Of a stretch of DNA of 64,000 nucleotides, positions 41,515 to 64,000 are shown piece by piece. The DNA lies in NCBI GenBank assembly GCA_963693365.1, contig CAVNZM010000012.1, forward strand, positions 248,001 to 312,000. Direction: 5' to 3'. The DNA comes from Amoebidium appalachense (Eukaryota > Ichthyosporea). Position 1 is the first letter of the stretch; each line of letters starts with the position of its first letter. The translations under genes were made by a program, and so were the position numbers. A model generated the notes under the pieces. The model worked only from the letters and a program-made list of their open reading frames with translations. It searched no databases and was not told the DNA's origin.

Positions 41515-43089
41515 CTTCTGTAGCTATAGGGAAGGACGACACATTCCAGCGTGCATTCCAACGGATGGTGATAAGTAGATGGCGATGGCTGATTGGCTAA
41601 GCTAATTGCCCGGTAACAAGTAGTACAAGTACCACAAATAGCCTGTTCTGATTCGTTGTTGACGATATACAAAGTGCCTGATTGGCCGAAGGATTACATA
41701 GATCGACATGCCGCCGTGACACTCTTTCCGGGCGCAGCCTACAACCGCGCATACATGCCGCCTATGTATACGAATTTATCCCTTTTCCTCCATAAGGATT
41801 TTCTTTGAACATATATAACATAGTGTGCGCTTGAGGTGTGGGCGCATGTGTGTGGGCATATGTACCTGTCTGTCAGCGGGTCTGCGAGTTCACCAGTGCT
41901 GAAAAACGAATCCTCATCATTGCCATGGCCGTGGCCATTCCCCTCCATATAGATCTCCTACTGCCGATGTGATTTTTGTGTGTGCAACTATTGTGTGGCT
42001 TTATGCTCCACGTGTACGTAGGCTTGACAAATGCGTGCAGCATGGGCATCCGCTTTTCGGTAATAATCACGTAGGAGCCTCAGGGCCAAACCATGCATGT
42101 ACAGTGCGCATGCTGGTTACTATCTATGTAGTAAATTGCGCATACAGGTACTGGAAGGAAGAACCTGAGCTGCCAGTCAATTTTGAAGCGATATTTGAAA
42201 CCTTTTATTTTTTGTTTCCACACATTTCTCTCTTTCTAGGATCTTGATTCTTCCTTTCCTTCTTTTCTTTTTTTTTGGTTACAAGATTTAAGGTGGGGGG
42301 GGGGGGGGGGGGGGGGGGGGGTGCGGGTGGATGCGTTACATGTAGGTGTGGGTGGGCCCCTGGGTGGGTCTAATTTGGGGCGGTGGTGGTGGGGGCCAAT
42401 GGTGGTGCTGGTGGTGGTGGTGGTGGGTATTACGATACTCCGACCCAATGACCCTTGCCTATGCAATGCCCTTCACGATATATTTATATTATTTATTTGC
42501 ACACGGTCACACACCTTGTTTAAAGCACGTGGCACCAGCGGTGGATTGCGCATATGATGGGACTCCTAATACGTAATTTATACAGTGAACCATTACACTT
42601 AGAGCTATAACTCATGACCTAGGGTCTGTTCATATGTACAAATAGTGTGCTCCATCATCGGCACATAGCTCAAATACATTCGATTACACGAAAAAAATAT
42701 TCGAAACAACATAGCAGTCGATAACTTTCGTGAACATGCAATCTCGAGTTGGGACTGAAGTCAGAAACATTCATTCAAACCACCGAGAAGAATGCATTTT
42801 TTCAGGTGTTGTATAGGTGTGTTCTACATATGTGTGCACCCAAGATGTGGTCGTCGGGGTGACCCGGAGAAGCACAGAAGAGGAGGGGAGGGGGAGGGGG
42901 GGGGGGGGGGGGGTTGCGTGCGAGTCCTTCAGGTAATACTACGTGTGTATGTGCATGTGTGTATGTGATCAATTTGGGGCCGAGGTACTCCTTTGCCGGT
43001 GTATGGGCCACATGGCAGCAACAGAAACCACCCTCAACCCACAGTGCGCGAATGGATAGAACAGATTGTAAGGCTGGGGTTTACACACT

Positions 43090-43095
43090 TTTATT
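43090..43095 (-). terminator. TRIP11: Poly(A) signal AATAAA of the golgin gene
   Basis: The complement of tttatt, 82 nt downstream of the golgin stop codon, implying a short 3' UTR. Confidence 0.6.
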
Positions 43096-43176
43096 GTATG
43101 CATGTTTGTATGTGTGTGTGCGTGTGTGTGTATTCTTTGTTTGGGGAGGGGGGAAGGGGGGCATGTGCAGGCGATG

Positions 43177-54752
<11,576 letters not shown>

Positions 54753-55809
54753 GGTAAAGCTCGGCGCTGGAAACCGGTAATAATTTGTGATCGGGCGGGT
54801 GTGTATGTGAGATGTGTGAGATGCGTGTGGGCACGGATGTGCATGTGCGTGAGAAGTGTGTGTGTGTGTGGTGTGTGTGTGTGTGTTGTGTGTGTGTGTG
54901 TGTGTGCGTGTGCGTGTGCGTGTGTGTACGTCTGTGTGCTGCTATAAACCACCCAATCCTGCTGTGCGCGGACACCGTGACACACACGAAGCTGCAGCCA
55001 GCAGAAATCTAGTCTAGTAGCCTCTCAGGCCTCTACCATCGAAAACACGAAAGTGGACGGTGCCCGACGCCGCTGCAGACTCAAGAAGCGGTTACGTGAT
55101 AGCCCAAGATCTGAGCTCTCCACCAATCATAGATGGTTTATTCTAGCTATATTTGGTTCAGAATACAACGTGCTTACTGGTTGCTTTTTGTACTGCTTCA
55201 ATGAAAAAGAAGAGCACACACAAAGAGCATGCTTCAATTGCATATGGAGAGACACTCAGGAGAAAGGGGAGGGGGGGGGGGGGGGGGGGGGGGGCTTTGC
55301 TCTCCGGCAGGAAGCTATAAAAATAAAAGATATTTCGCATAAAGCAATGCAGCATAAGCTAGCTTACGCCTCTCGGGGGATTTACACATTCACTTGCGAT
55401 TGCCATACAGATATTAGTGTTAGTTTGAATGAAATGCAACCATGACGTTTATTCACCTGCCCTGCCCACAACCTTTTGTCTAATTTCCATACTCGTGCTT
55501 ATCTGATACAGCGTAATAAATGCGGGATGCATATTTGATTTACCGTCAGTATTCCTGCATGCTGCAGGCGGGAAAGGTAACTGTCCCCTCATATTTACAT
55601 GATCGTACATGTATGTACATATATCAAATGACTATCTCTCCGGGCCAGCCCGTTTGCTTACATGCATGACTGTTGCACATTTTTTGCATATATTCAAGGC
55701 ACGTAATTCATATGTGCATATCTCCATGCACTTTTGTGCCCCATGCCAGCAAGCGCCCGCACCTGCCACTATTTCTAAAACCCCCACCTTCCATATAAGG
55801 CTAAAACAT
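54753..55809. other. Region between the MGRN1-like and GMAP-210 genes
   Basis: Contains the GMAP-210 promoter/5' side with a (TG)n tract at 54855-54930, a G run at 55268-55294, and the 3' UTR of the MGRN1-like gene with a minus-strand AATAAA at 55448-55453. No exon is seen. Confidence 0.6.
55448..55453 (-). terminator. MGRN1: Candidate poly(A) signal of the MGRN1-like gene
   Basis: The complement of tttatt, about 360 nt downstream of the TAG at 55810-55812. Confidence 0.4.
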
Positions 55810-56150
55810 CTACACGGACATGGACATATTGTCGTCGTCTTGGTTGCTGGGCACGTTGATCACCGCCTCAGAGTCATCATCCACTTCTTCCGTCACACCC
55901 TGCACACACACAGTCAACACTGGGTCACCCTTTGTGACACATACATGGAAGAATAACTATCAGAACCAAACCAGTTTCCATAACCGCACCTGCCTGAAAT
56001 TCGACTTTTCAAACCAAAATGTCTTCAAAACATTGACAACAAAAGTCTCTGAGCGTGTAAGTCGGACATGCTCAAAATCCAACGACATACGCAAGGAATT
56101 TTAACAAGCCTGCGGAAAGAGGGGGATAGAGGTGTGTGTGTGTGTGGGGG

Positions 56151-56184
<34 letters not shown>

Positions 56185-56716
56185 AGAGGGGGGAGGGGGT
56201 GTTTAGAGGAGGAACGGGGGAGGGGGGGGGGGGGGGGGGGGAGCAAACCTTGACTGAGCGTGGTGCTGCAGGGCTCTTTTTTGTGACCGACCCGCTGGTT
56301 GCCGCCCTGCCATGCAACCAGTGATGAGTGAGATGCACGTTCGCGCATGCTGCACTTATGCGTGCATACTGCCTTTAGTGGGTGCCCATACATGGGCGGC
56401 AGGGGGGGGGGGGGGGGGGGAGGGGGATGTATGCAATAGAGGGCTTCAATGTGAAGAAAGTAGACACTAAAAGACAATACACACCACGTCACAAAAACCC
56501 GATATCAAGGGGGGGAAACACGTACGTATTTCTGTGCTGCAGCTCTATCTCCGACTGTGGTGTTGTCAGTAGCTGGTCTGTTGTGGCGCTAGTGGGTAGA
56601 TCCAGGGCACCAGAGGGAGGCACTGGGGCAGGGGCAGGGCGGATGGACATGTAGAGGGGCTGGGCACTGCTGATGATGGGCACACAGTGGTAGCGCACAC
56701 CGTTGATCTCGTGCAC
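55810..56716 (-). CDS. MGRN1: MGRN1-like C-terminal tail exons
   Basis: Exons 56526-56716, 56249-56306 and 55810-55899 encode a tail with Pro/Ala-rich ([20 protein letters not shown]), basic ([14 protein letters not shown]) and acidic ([22 protein letters not shown]) segments ending in TAG. The tail is low-complexity and not conserved in the family; support is splice sites and phase. Confidence 0.75.
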
Positions 56717-57066
56717 CTGCCCACACACACGTGAGTGCCTGGCTTAGGCTAGCTGCCCGTCCACACGTGCGTGTGCACTTGTGCAGCTGCGCATATGCTG
56801 TCATGTGTGCACACACTGCCACGGCCGAATATGGATTCTTTAACAAAATGATGTCACGGTCGTTATACACGTGTTTAAGGATAACTGCCCCCCCCCCCCC
56901 CCCCCCCCCCCCCACTCCCCCATACTCATATTCCCCTCCTGCCCCCGGAGTGTCCCCTCCCCTCACACATGCAGGCGCAGGGATATCCACTCATCACCAC
57001 CCACCACATGCACACGAATCCAGAACATACAAGTGCACGAACGTGTGCACACATGCACGAGACATG

Positions 57067-57097
<31 letters not shown>

Positions 57098-57107
57098 GCC
57101 CACCCAC

Positions 57108-57183
<76 letters not shown>

Positions 57184-57955
57184 CTGCGCCCTCCGCAACC
57201 TCATCCTCCGCTCCTACGGCCTGCTTTGCGACACTCAGCTGCAGCAGGGAGTGGAAGGGTGCCCTGCATATGGGGCACTTTGCCGCCTGATTTCTAAGCA
57301 CCTGTGCACATGCAGCACACAGGCACAGGTGTCGACAGGGCAGAACCAACGTGTCCCTGTGGTCACTCATGCACACCACACACGTGCGGTTCTCATCTTC
57401 ATCATCGCTGTCTGCATCATCCCCCCCTGTGTGCGGGACCTCCTCCATGCCGTATATTTCCTGCAGCATGTAGCTGCTCCCGTACACCTGCACAAACACG
57501 TGTCAGGCACGTGCACACACCACACCATGCCCCACACACAACACCATGCCCCGTGCACGTAATCAGTTGATGCACGTGTACCATGAGAATAACAGCACAC
57601 CAGTTTTTTCTTCTATACCACATGCACGTGTGGGTGTGTGTATGCGGCTCGCCTTTGCACAAGGACCAGTCACCCAAAACACATGCAGAACTCCCGCACA
57701 GCCACAAGAAATGGGTCCTCTAACAGAGTTCAGACGCACACCCCCACTCCAACAAGGCAGGCAGGCAGGCAGGCAGGCAGGCACGTACGGTGATCTTCTG
57801 CTTGAGCACGGAGGGCACGTATGCCGTTGGGCCGGATTCCTCGAAGGACACCAGGGTGGCCTGTGCCTGCGCCGGTGCCGCACCTGCACACACACGTCAC
57901 TCCATGCACACCGGCAAATCTCCTGATGCGTGCTAACCGTACTGTTCCCAGCTCT

Positions 57956-58003
<48 letters not shown>

Positions 58004-59392
58004 TCCTCCTCCCAAAGAAAAAAAAAAAAAAAAAAAAAAAGAGCACCGTAGGTCATCTCTCCATCGGGACTGTGTGCCCCATCCCTCCACATCCAATAGA
58101 CACGGTCAAGCACATCCCCTATGCTGCTCCTCCAAAGCGACTCCACAAACACCACACTCACTATTTGCACAGCCCTGGCTCACCTGGTGCCGTGGGCCTC
58201 GCCTCGATGAGGATGACCAGTGGTATGCGGCCTTTACCCCCGTATCTGCGATCCTGTTCAGCCAGCAGTGACAGATCCAGCGTCCAGTCATGAGTGAAGG
58301 CAACACCACAGCCGGCATCAAACGGGTAGCTGGGTGAGCAGGTGCTGCCCTGGTAGCTGCACGGAGAGGGGGGGGGGGGGGGGGTTCAGAATGTGTTACA
58401 GTTACAGAGTACATAAGTATGCATTCATGACGGACAACACAAGGCAGAGTGCAAACCACACAAAGATATGCATAATAAGCAGGGCCCATCCTCCCCGGCG
58501 GCGCGGGGATGGGGGGGGGGGGTTATTCGTTCACGACGGACAACACAACACAACACATATAGAGTATGGATTACAAGCCGAGCCCACCGGTGGGTCTGCG
58601 GGGAGACCGAAGTACATCCATTATCGCTAGCACGAGACACGCACTGCACACACCACACCAACCGACCATAGTACACAGCATACAAACACGGCACCTACCC
58701 CGACGGGCCATTATCCTCCACGGCCCCCATCATCAATGTGACATTACACGGCTGCAGCGCATCAAAAGCAAACTCTACCCGATATAACATGTGTCTGGGT
58801 GGCTGGCCCTCCACAGGATCCCCCTCCGCCCCCACCTTAACCAGTCTGAGTGTGGCTCTCTTAAGGTGGTAGTGTGCACTGATGGCAACGGTGTAGTTCT
58901 CACACGTCAGACCGTGCCTTCCCTCCTGCACACAATGCATCGAAGTTTCAGTCCATAGGCATCAACGTGGTGTCAGTGGCTGGGGCTGCTAGCACTTATT
59001 TTAAAAAATTTGGTGTGGCGTTTCTCTTGGCTCCTTTATATGACAATCAAGTAATCTCTAGAAGGGGGCGCCAGTGCCGCATACAGGCACAGCAAATCAG
59101 ATATCCTGATGTCAGAATAACGTACGAATGATCTCATATTGGTGTCACCCCGGAATATGCCCACATAGACCATATAGTCGATAGAATACCGCAGAGGTTT
59201 GGGGGCTGCGACTTCTACCATGCATATTAAATGGAATGTTCCGGCGTCTATCACTAAGCAGGCAACAACAAAAGTCCAAGAAAATTTCTAATCAAAATGC
59301 AGCGAAGTCGTGCGTCATTTCGGAGAGCTGGTTGTAGACAAACACCATCAGAAGTGGTCATGTGTAGAGTCCAGGGATCAAGCTCTCCCATT

Positions 59393-59466
<74 letters not shown>

Positions 59467-59613
59467 TGTGTGCGTGCACGTGTTGGGAGTACGTGTGTGT
59501 GTGTGTGTCTATGTGTCTGCGTGTGCGTGTGCGTGTGCGTGCGTGTGTGTGTGTATGTGTGTGTGTGTGTGTGTATCTGAATGTTATGGTGTGTGTGCGC
59601 GCTCGCATGTATG

Positions 59614-59646
<33 letters not shown>

Positions 59647-61201
59647 CGTAACACGAGCATACACCAGGGCCTGTGTGTCTGTGACTGTAGGTGTATGTAT
59701 ATACGTGGGTGCCTATGTGCATATGTGCGTGTGTCCGTGTGCATGTGCCTGTGTAGTACGCGGCGTGTGTGCGCGCGGATGTGTGCGTGTGTGTTTAGGT
59801 GTGTATCTGCACGAGCGCGTGCACGAGTATGCAAGTGTGTGCACACGTCTACGCGCATTTGTGTCTGCTCGTGCTCGTGCGCATGCGCTTCCACAAGTGC
59901 AAGTAAGTGCGTCAATGTGTCCATGCGTGCATGTTTAATTACTTGCTTGGCTGTTTGGTTTTTGTCTGCCTGTTTGTTTGCGGCAAATCTGTGTGTGTGT
60001 GCGCGCAGGTGCAGGTGCACGGGTTTTCTAGATGTGTGCTTATGTGTGCCAGCAAGGCTGTACCGATGTGTATTTGCGGCTATCTAGCCTACCTGTGTTG
60101 CTACCTGTTTTGGCAAGAAGGAGACATCAGTCATGGCCCCAAACAGAAACGCTTCCGGCTGCAGCGCTGCAAACTTCTCCCCTCCCATCATGAAGTGGCT
60201 GCCAAACACCCCCGCTGTTTACCCACCCACGTCAATATATACATCTTTCATGTGGTCCGTGCATGTAACCAAACTTGCTGCCACCTACAGCGTGGCGTGT
60301 ACACACTTGCAATAAGGATGTTTCCTTGGGGTGTGGAAAGTATGGCAGGTATGTCTGTACGCAGCCCTGTCGAATTCGTGCGTGTGGGTGCACACGTGCT
60401 TGACCTAAGTGGATCGTGCTCAAACGTGAATAATGTGCATGTCACTTTTAAGTGCACGTGTATGTGTGCTTGTCTACATTAGCATACTAGTGGGTCTAAA
60501 ATTGCATGTGAGTGCATGTGTGCAAGTGCAGCTTGTGTGCTCTTGTCTGTGTGAGCAGCACGATGGGCAACGCTGTATGTTTGTAAACAGAAGTTTTTTA
60601 TCTCTATCTATGGATTTGGTGCTGCAGCCAGGCACGTGGCAACTCAAGCAATACTTGCATGTTTGTGTGGGTAAGTCCGTGTGTGCATGCGCGCTCGTGC
60701 TAAAGTGGCTTGCTGCATACAGAAATACTTGTCAGATGAACGTGTATTGAGCAGTGGCGTGTTCATGGAGCTTACGACCTTGCATTATGACAGACTAAAG
60801 GTAGCCCGCCCTTCACCCTCCTACCAGTGAGACATGCACAAACACCCCCGTAGCACGTGCAGGAGAACACAGCAGCCAAACACACAGCCTGCAGTCACGA
60901 AGCATAGTTGGGGTGCATGTTTTTTTTTTGGAAAAGAAAGCACAAAAAGATGTGGTAGGGACAAGAAACAGCCAAAAGGCTCGATAGAAGCGTCTGGTTT
61001 TGCACACTCTATAACTCACACCAGCCCATATTCACCCAGGTCAACAAGCCAAGTATACAGCGCCAAACATGGAAGCCTACCGGGTGGGGGTGGGCCCGTC
61101 TGCTTTGGCCTCCGGGTGGTGCTGGTTGGTGCCACTGTGGGGCCTTCTCCCTCCGCACCCACGCGGAAGTTTTCCCGCCAATTGCTAATTGCGTTGCCCA
61201 T
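55810..61201 (-). CDS. MGRN1: Mahogunin-type RING E3 ubiquitin ligase (MGRN1/RNF157 family), complete, 9 exons
   Basis: E3 ubiquitin ligase; the vertebrate members act on TSG101 and receptor trafficking. Exons 5' to 3': 61081-61201, 60105-60214, 58699-58925, 58184-58356, 57789-57883, 57182-57487, 56526-56716, 56249-56306, 55810-55899. The sum of 1371 nt is an exact multiple of three and gives 456 residues, against about 550-680 for vertebrate MGRN1 and RNF157. The order is N-myristoylation start, DAR2-type beta domain, RING, proline-rich tail, acidic C terminus. Whether it is the MGRN1 or RNF157 side cannot be decided; invertebrates usually have a single gene. Confidence 0.95.
57182..57487 (-). 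CDS. MGRN1: MGRN1-like RING-finger exon
   Basis: Encodes [13 protein letters not shown] and an acidic stretch, then [40 protein letters not shown] and APFHSLLQL. The CxxC, CRHxC, CxxC and CPIC ligands of the C3HC4-type RING are all present, and the Ile-x-Tyr-Gly and LPCRHLCLC blocks are family signatures. The donor runs directly into a (GT)n tract. Confidence 0.97.
57789..58925 (-). CDS. MGRN1: MGRN1-like beta-rich substrate-binding region
   Basis: Exon 58699-58925 has [17 protein letters not shown] and [20 protein letters not shown], matching RKDSLRLV and YSLEFTFDADARVAITIYC of MGRN1. Exon 58184-58356 encodes [19 protein letters not shown] and [16 protein letters not shown]. Exon 57789-57883 encodes [10 protein letters not shown] and [10 protein letters not shown], matching LLAAFEK and VKPLKQKQIVD. 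Confidence 0.92.
58406..58590 (-). repeat. Dispersed repeat, copies C and D in tandem
   Basis: Copy C (58406-58496) shares aggatgggccctgcttatta and ttgtgttgtccgtcatgaat with copy B. Copy D (58526-58590) is a shorter, more diverged repeat of the same core (cggcttgtaatccatactct, ttgtgttgtccgtcgtgaa). Both are next to G runs in an MGRN1 intron. Confidence 0.7.
60105..61201 (-). CDS. MGRN1: MGRN1-like N-terminal exons with myristoylation signal
   Basis: Starts [20 protein letters not shown]. Gly2 and Ser6 fit the N-myristoylation consensus MGxxxS, as in human MGRN1 (MGSILS). A Thr/Pro-rich linker follows. Exon 60105-60214 then encodes [20 protein letters not shown] and [16 protein letters not shown], matching the family block ASHFFMGGEKF...LFGENMDLNFL. 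Confidence 0.92.
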
Positions 61202-62350
61202 GTTGGCGTAACAGACGGAAGCCACACCACAAAATAGCAAAAGGTTGTTGTGTTGGTTGGGTCCTGCTTTGTTCTCGTGTGCCAACCCCAAGAGTATATG
61301 TGAAGGGGAAATAACCAGATAGATGAGCTCTATACGCTTATAACTGTACGTGAACGAACCCTTTTGGCGCCATACTTTTATTACTGGCACAGCACCACGG
61401 GACGCTAAAATCGCCTAAGCACGTGACTAAAACACGCTGTTGCCCATCCCTGTGGGTCACGTAGATTTGGTGAGCGCCTATGCGCTCCCGTCTTGCACTG
61501 CCTCACGCGTGCCTTTGCTACTTTGAAATGGAAACGTCTGTGGTGCACTACAAAAATTTAGCTAACTTGTATACTCATAAACAATAACTGTTCTTCTACT
61601 CAGCTCTAGCGTCATACCAGACAACTTCAATGTTTCCTGTTCTGCGCTGCCGGGCTGTCTGGCAGACACTCAGACTGTGGGCGGGCGGGGGCGCCCAGCT
61701 GTGCGAGCCTCCCGGGGAGATGGGCAAAGCAGAATGCCATTCGCACCATTCGTGGGTGTTATGTTGATGACTTTTCACAGCTGTATACTGTAGAAGTCAA
61801 CTTATATACCGTCAGATAAATTTAATTAGCTGATTTTATACGTTTTAGAATAATTTCTTGCGGAAAAAAGGCTATTTTTCGAGAAATTCGAAGGTGCCCG
61901 GTTCATGTTTTATTTTGCTAGAAGTTTTACCCTATCTCTGCTGGCATAAGTACTGATTGGTCCACTTTTACTAATCCAATCGCAAAGCGCATTGGCCGCG
62001 GCTGTAAAAGTGACATTCGGGCTGCAAACTGCAAATGAAGTAGTAATATACCTAGTATAAATATATTCTATATTCCGCTATAAACGTTTTTTTTTTATTT
62101 TTTTCTTGCGTTCTAATTTATTACCCTGCCCTCGAACAGCGCAAACTATGCCACTGTGCCAGGTGCACGCCCGGGCTCCACGCCTCACCATCTAGAGTTC
62201 ATATGATGACGTCATCACTCTGCTGTATGCATCCACATTACGTACTGTTATCTAAGGCATAATTGATTGGAACCACAATGACGACGGTTTATTATTTTCA
62301 AATACATAAATAATACTAATCGTTGGAATCTGTTTTAGTTAATCTTCTTT
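61202..62350. other. Upstream region of the MGRN1-like gene
   Basis: Unique sequence of mixed composition with ccaat/attgg boxes near 61975-62000 and the CRE at 62207. It probably contains promoters for both flanking genes. No exon is seen. Confidence 0.5.
62207..62214. promoter_or_regulatory. CRE palindrome TGACGTCA upstream of the right-hand gene
   Basis: A perfect CREB/ATF site within gatgacgtcatcac. It sits before the plus-strand exon candidates at 62.35-63.4 kb and about 1 kb upstream of the MGRN1-like start. Confidence 0.4.
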
Positions 62351-62354
62351 TTTG

Positions 62355-63391
62355 GGAGGCCCCCCGTTTGATGTGAGCAGCTTCAAGGCAGAGCCTGGCA
62401 GCGAACGCCGAAGACTCTCGGATCTATTTGAGGATATTGCTTCATGTGATTGGTTGTTGCCATGTCGCGTACAGGCTTGGTCACGTATACACTACCCTGT
62501 CTCCTCTGTAACGGAAGAACTAAATCTGTACCCTATGTACCTACTCCTTTCCCCTGTATTCGTTGTAGTTTATTAGCGGCATGTATGCCCCGGTGACCCA
62601 GCTGGGGCACCACTATTAGAACACCCACACACTATAGCTACTTCCACCCACTGCAACCATTGTTCCCCTTTTTTTTTTTTTCCGGCTGTAATGCTGTGTA
62701 ATGTTTAGTTCTAGGGTCACGCCGTAAGTTGCATGAAAACTACATACATTAGTTGCCCTGTTGCGTCTCCAGCATGTCACGTGGCACCCACCACCGCATG
62801 GGTACCCCATGGACATGTTTTCAGACTCAACCAACCTCGGGAGGTGGGGGAAGAACACGGAGATGCCTTAGTCGCACGCTGCCGTTTATCTACCTGGGAC
62901 TGGCTACACTGGGTGTGCGTGCCGTGTGGAGACAAACAGGTGGTGAAGACGTGCACGTGGACGAAGACACACACACAGCAGGCAGTCACGTGTTTCACCT
63001 CCGCGAAGCACGTGCAGCGGGGGAATATGGCGAACCACGTGACCTGCACGCACTCAGTTTTGCTATGGCACACATAGAGCGCAGTGACCCAGTCCCACAG
63101 TTAAAGACAGGCACACATAGTAATGGCAGGCAAATATTACAACCTGTGCAACTAGGCCAGCAAGAAAATATCGATACACAGGCACAGGAGGGCGTGGCTA
63201 AAAAACCTGATACGGAAACAGAAAACGAAAGTGCAGTGGTTGCCCATGGTGAAGGTGAAGGCAGGGTGCCTGTATCAAATGTGGATGCTGCCATGGTGCC
63301 GGGGCACATGGTCGCACCGGTTGAGTTTGTGCTCACGCCAAGACACGCACAGGATCCGAAAATACTCACAGCACTAGCACCAAACTCACAT
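62355..63391 (+). CDS. Probable start of an unrecognised plus-strand gene
   Basis: A short frame after a T-rich acceptor at about 62357 reads PPFDVSSFKAEPGSERRRLS and DLFEDI. A long frame, open from 62753 past 63391, has normal protein composition toward its end: ENIDTQAQEGVAKKPDTETE, VPVSNVDAAMVPGHMVAPVE and LTPRHAQDPKILTALAPNSH. It runs into a strong donor CAT|GTAAGT at 63392. Between 62779 and 63079 a second frame is also open and protein-like (STWDWLHWVCVPCGDKQVVK), so the exon structure there is unresolved. No family is recognised. Confidence 0.35.
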
Positions 63392-64000
63392 GTAAGTGCC
63401 CTCCCGTGTGTGCATCCACTTCACCGGTTGAGTAGCAATGTGAATGATTATCGCGGAAAAATTCACATGTGCGTCCTTTTTTATTTTTTCATTTTTTTCA
63501 TTTTTTCATTTTTTCTTCTGAAAAGTCCCGTTTCTTATTGTGTCTTACTGTACAGAGCCTGCTTCAGGTGGGTTGAAAAAAAAAATCTGATCAACTTCTG
63601 CTGATATAATCTTTCGGCTTTTTTTTCGTTATCCTGTTTTGCCTTCTGACGTTAAACTTTCAACCTAATTGGGGCTAACTAACACTGTAAACGGGCTGGT
63701 AACCCCTCCCTAAGGGCCAGGCAACTCCTGCACACGTTTGCAGCACTCTTGGCATGAACACACCCATGCACGTGCGTGAGCGTATCACACGAGCGTATGG
63801 AAACACTCTGAGCACACAGACACACACACGTACATGCACATAAGCGCATCATGGCATGCTATCATGCATGCCCACACGCGAGGAGAGTGAGACACGCGTG
63901 CACAGTACAGTACACACACACATGCAGAAATGTTCCCACACATGATGCACACACTCAAACCCAGGCAGACATGTGCGCATGCATGCACACGTACACACAC
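63392..64000. other. Right edge of the window
   Basis: T-rich sequence at 63475-63520, then unique and CA-rich sequence. This would be the first intron of the plus-strand gene if the donor at 63392 is real. No exon is recognised. Confidence 0.5.

Larger units (their letters stand above)
38977..43176. other. Intergenic region around the transposon
   Basis: Besides the hAT-type element and the orphan exon candidate, I see only unique non-coding-looking sequence. There is a patch at 40440-40670 with repeated ggtattttt words and a (GGT)/G-run patch at 42296-42425. A short plus-strand frame near 42147 (YWKEEPELPVNFEAIFETF) follows a cag acceptor but could not be chained. Confidence 0.5.

Noticed and set aside
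59036-59254. Minus-strand 72-codon frame in an MGRN1 intron
   Set aside because: MGRN1 exons 60105-60214 and 58699-58925 join directly in phase and match the family without it.

Overview
This is intron-rich eukaryotic nuclear DNA. The gene set is a CBP/p300 acetyltransferase with TAZ1, KIX and bromodomain, a DDX11-type Fe-S helicase, the golgin GMAP-210 with a GRAB domain, and a mahogunin RING E3 ligase. This points to an animal or a close holozoan relative. The lineage cannot be fixed from sequence alone; the divergent, compact proteins suggest an invertebrate or early-branching animal. Introns are short, use GT-AG borders, and are packed with (GT)n/(CA)n microsatellites, long G or C runs and several minisatellites.

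Layout. 1-9.2 kb, minus strand: 5' and middle part of a CBP/p300 gene whose catalytic 3' part lies beyond the left edge. 9.8-12.0 kb, minus strand: last three exons of an unrecognised gene. 13.3-13.6 kb: promoter-like stretch with CRE and CCAAT motifs, possibly shared with the next gene. 13.6-31.6 kb, plus strand: a complete 29-exon DDX11/CHL1 helicase (902 codons; every exon phase closes). 31.6-37.2 kb: no firm gene. 37.3-39.0 kb, minus strand: unrecognised gene ending in a probable tail anchor. 39-43.1 kb: an 839-bp hAT-type MITE with 8-bp target duplication and one orphan plus-strand exon candidate. 43.2-54.8 kb, minus strand: complete 18-exon GMAP-210/TRIP11 golgin with one apparent 1-base frameshift. 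55.8-61.2 kb, minus strand: complete 9-exon MGRN1/RNF157-like E3 ligase (456 codons). 62.2-63.4 kb: CRE motif and a probable plus-strand gene start of unknown identity.

The genes have unrelated housekeeping roles (transcription coactivation, sister-chromatid cohesion and replication repair, Golgi tethering, ubiquitination), so this is ordinary eukaryotic gene order, not a functional cluster. Exon models were built by hand from protein similarity recalled from the families, splice consensus and phase continuity. Most of the window's long Cys/Val/His/Thr open frames are microsatellite shadows.
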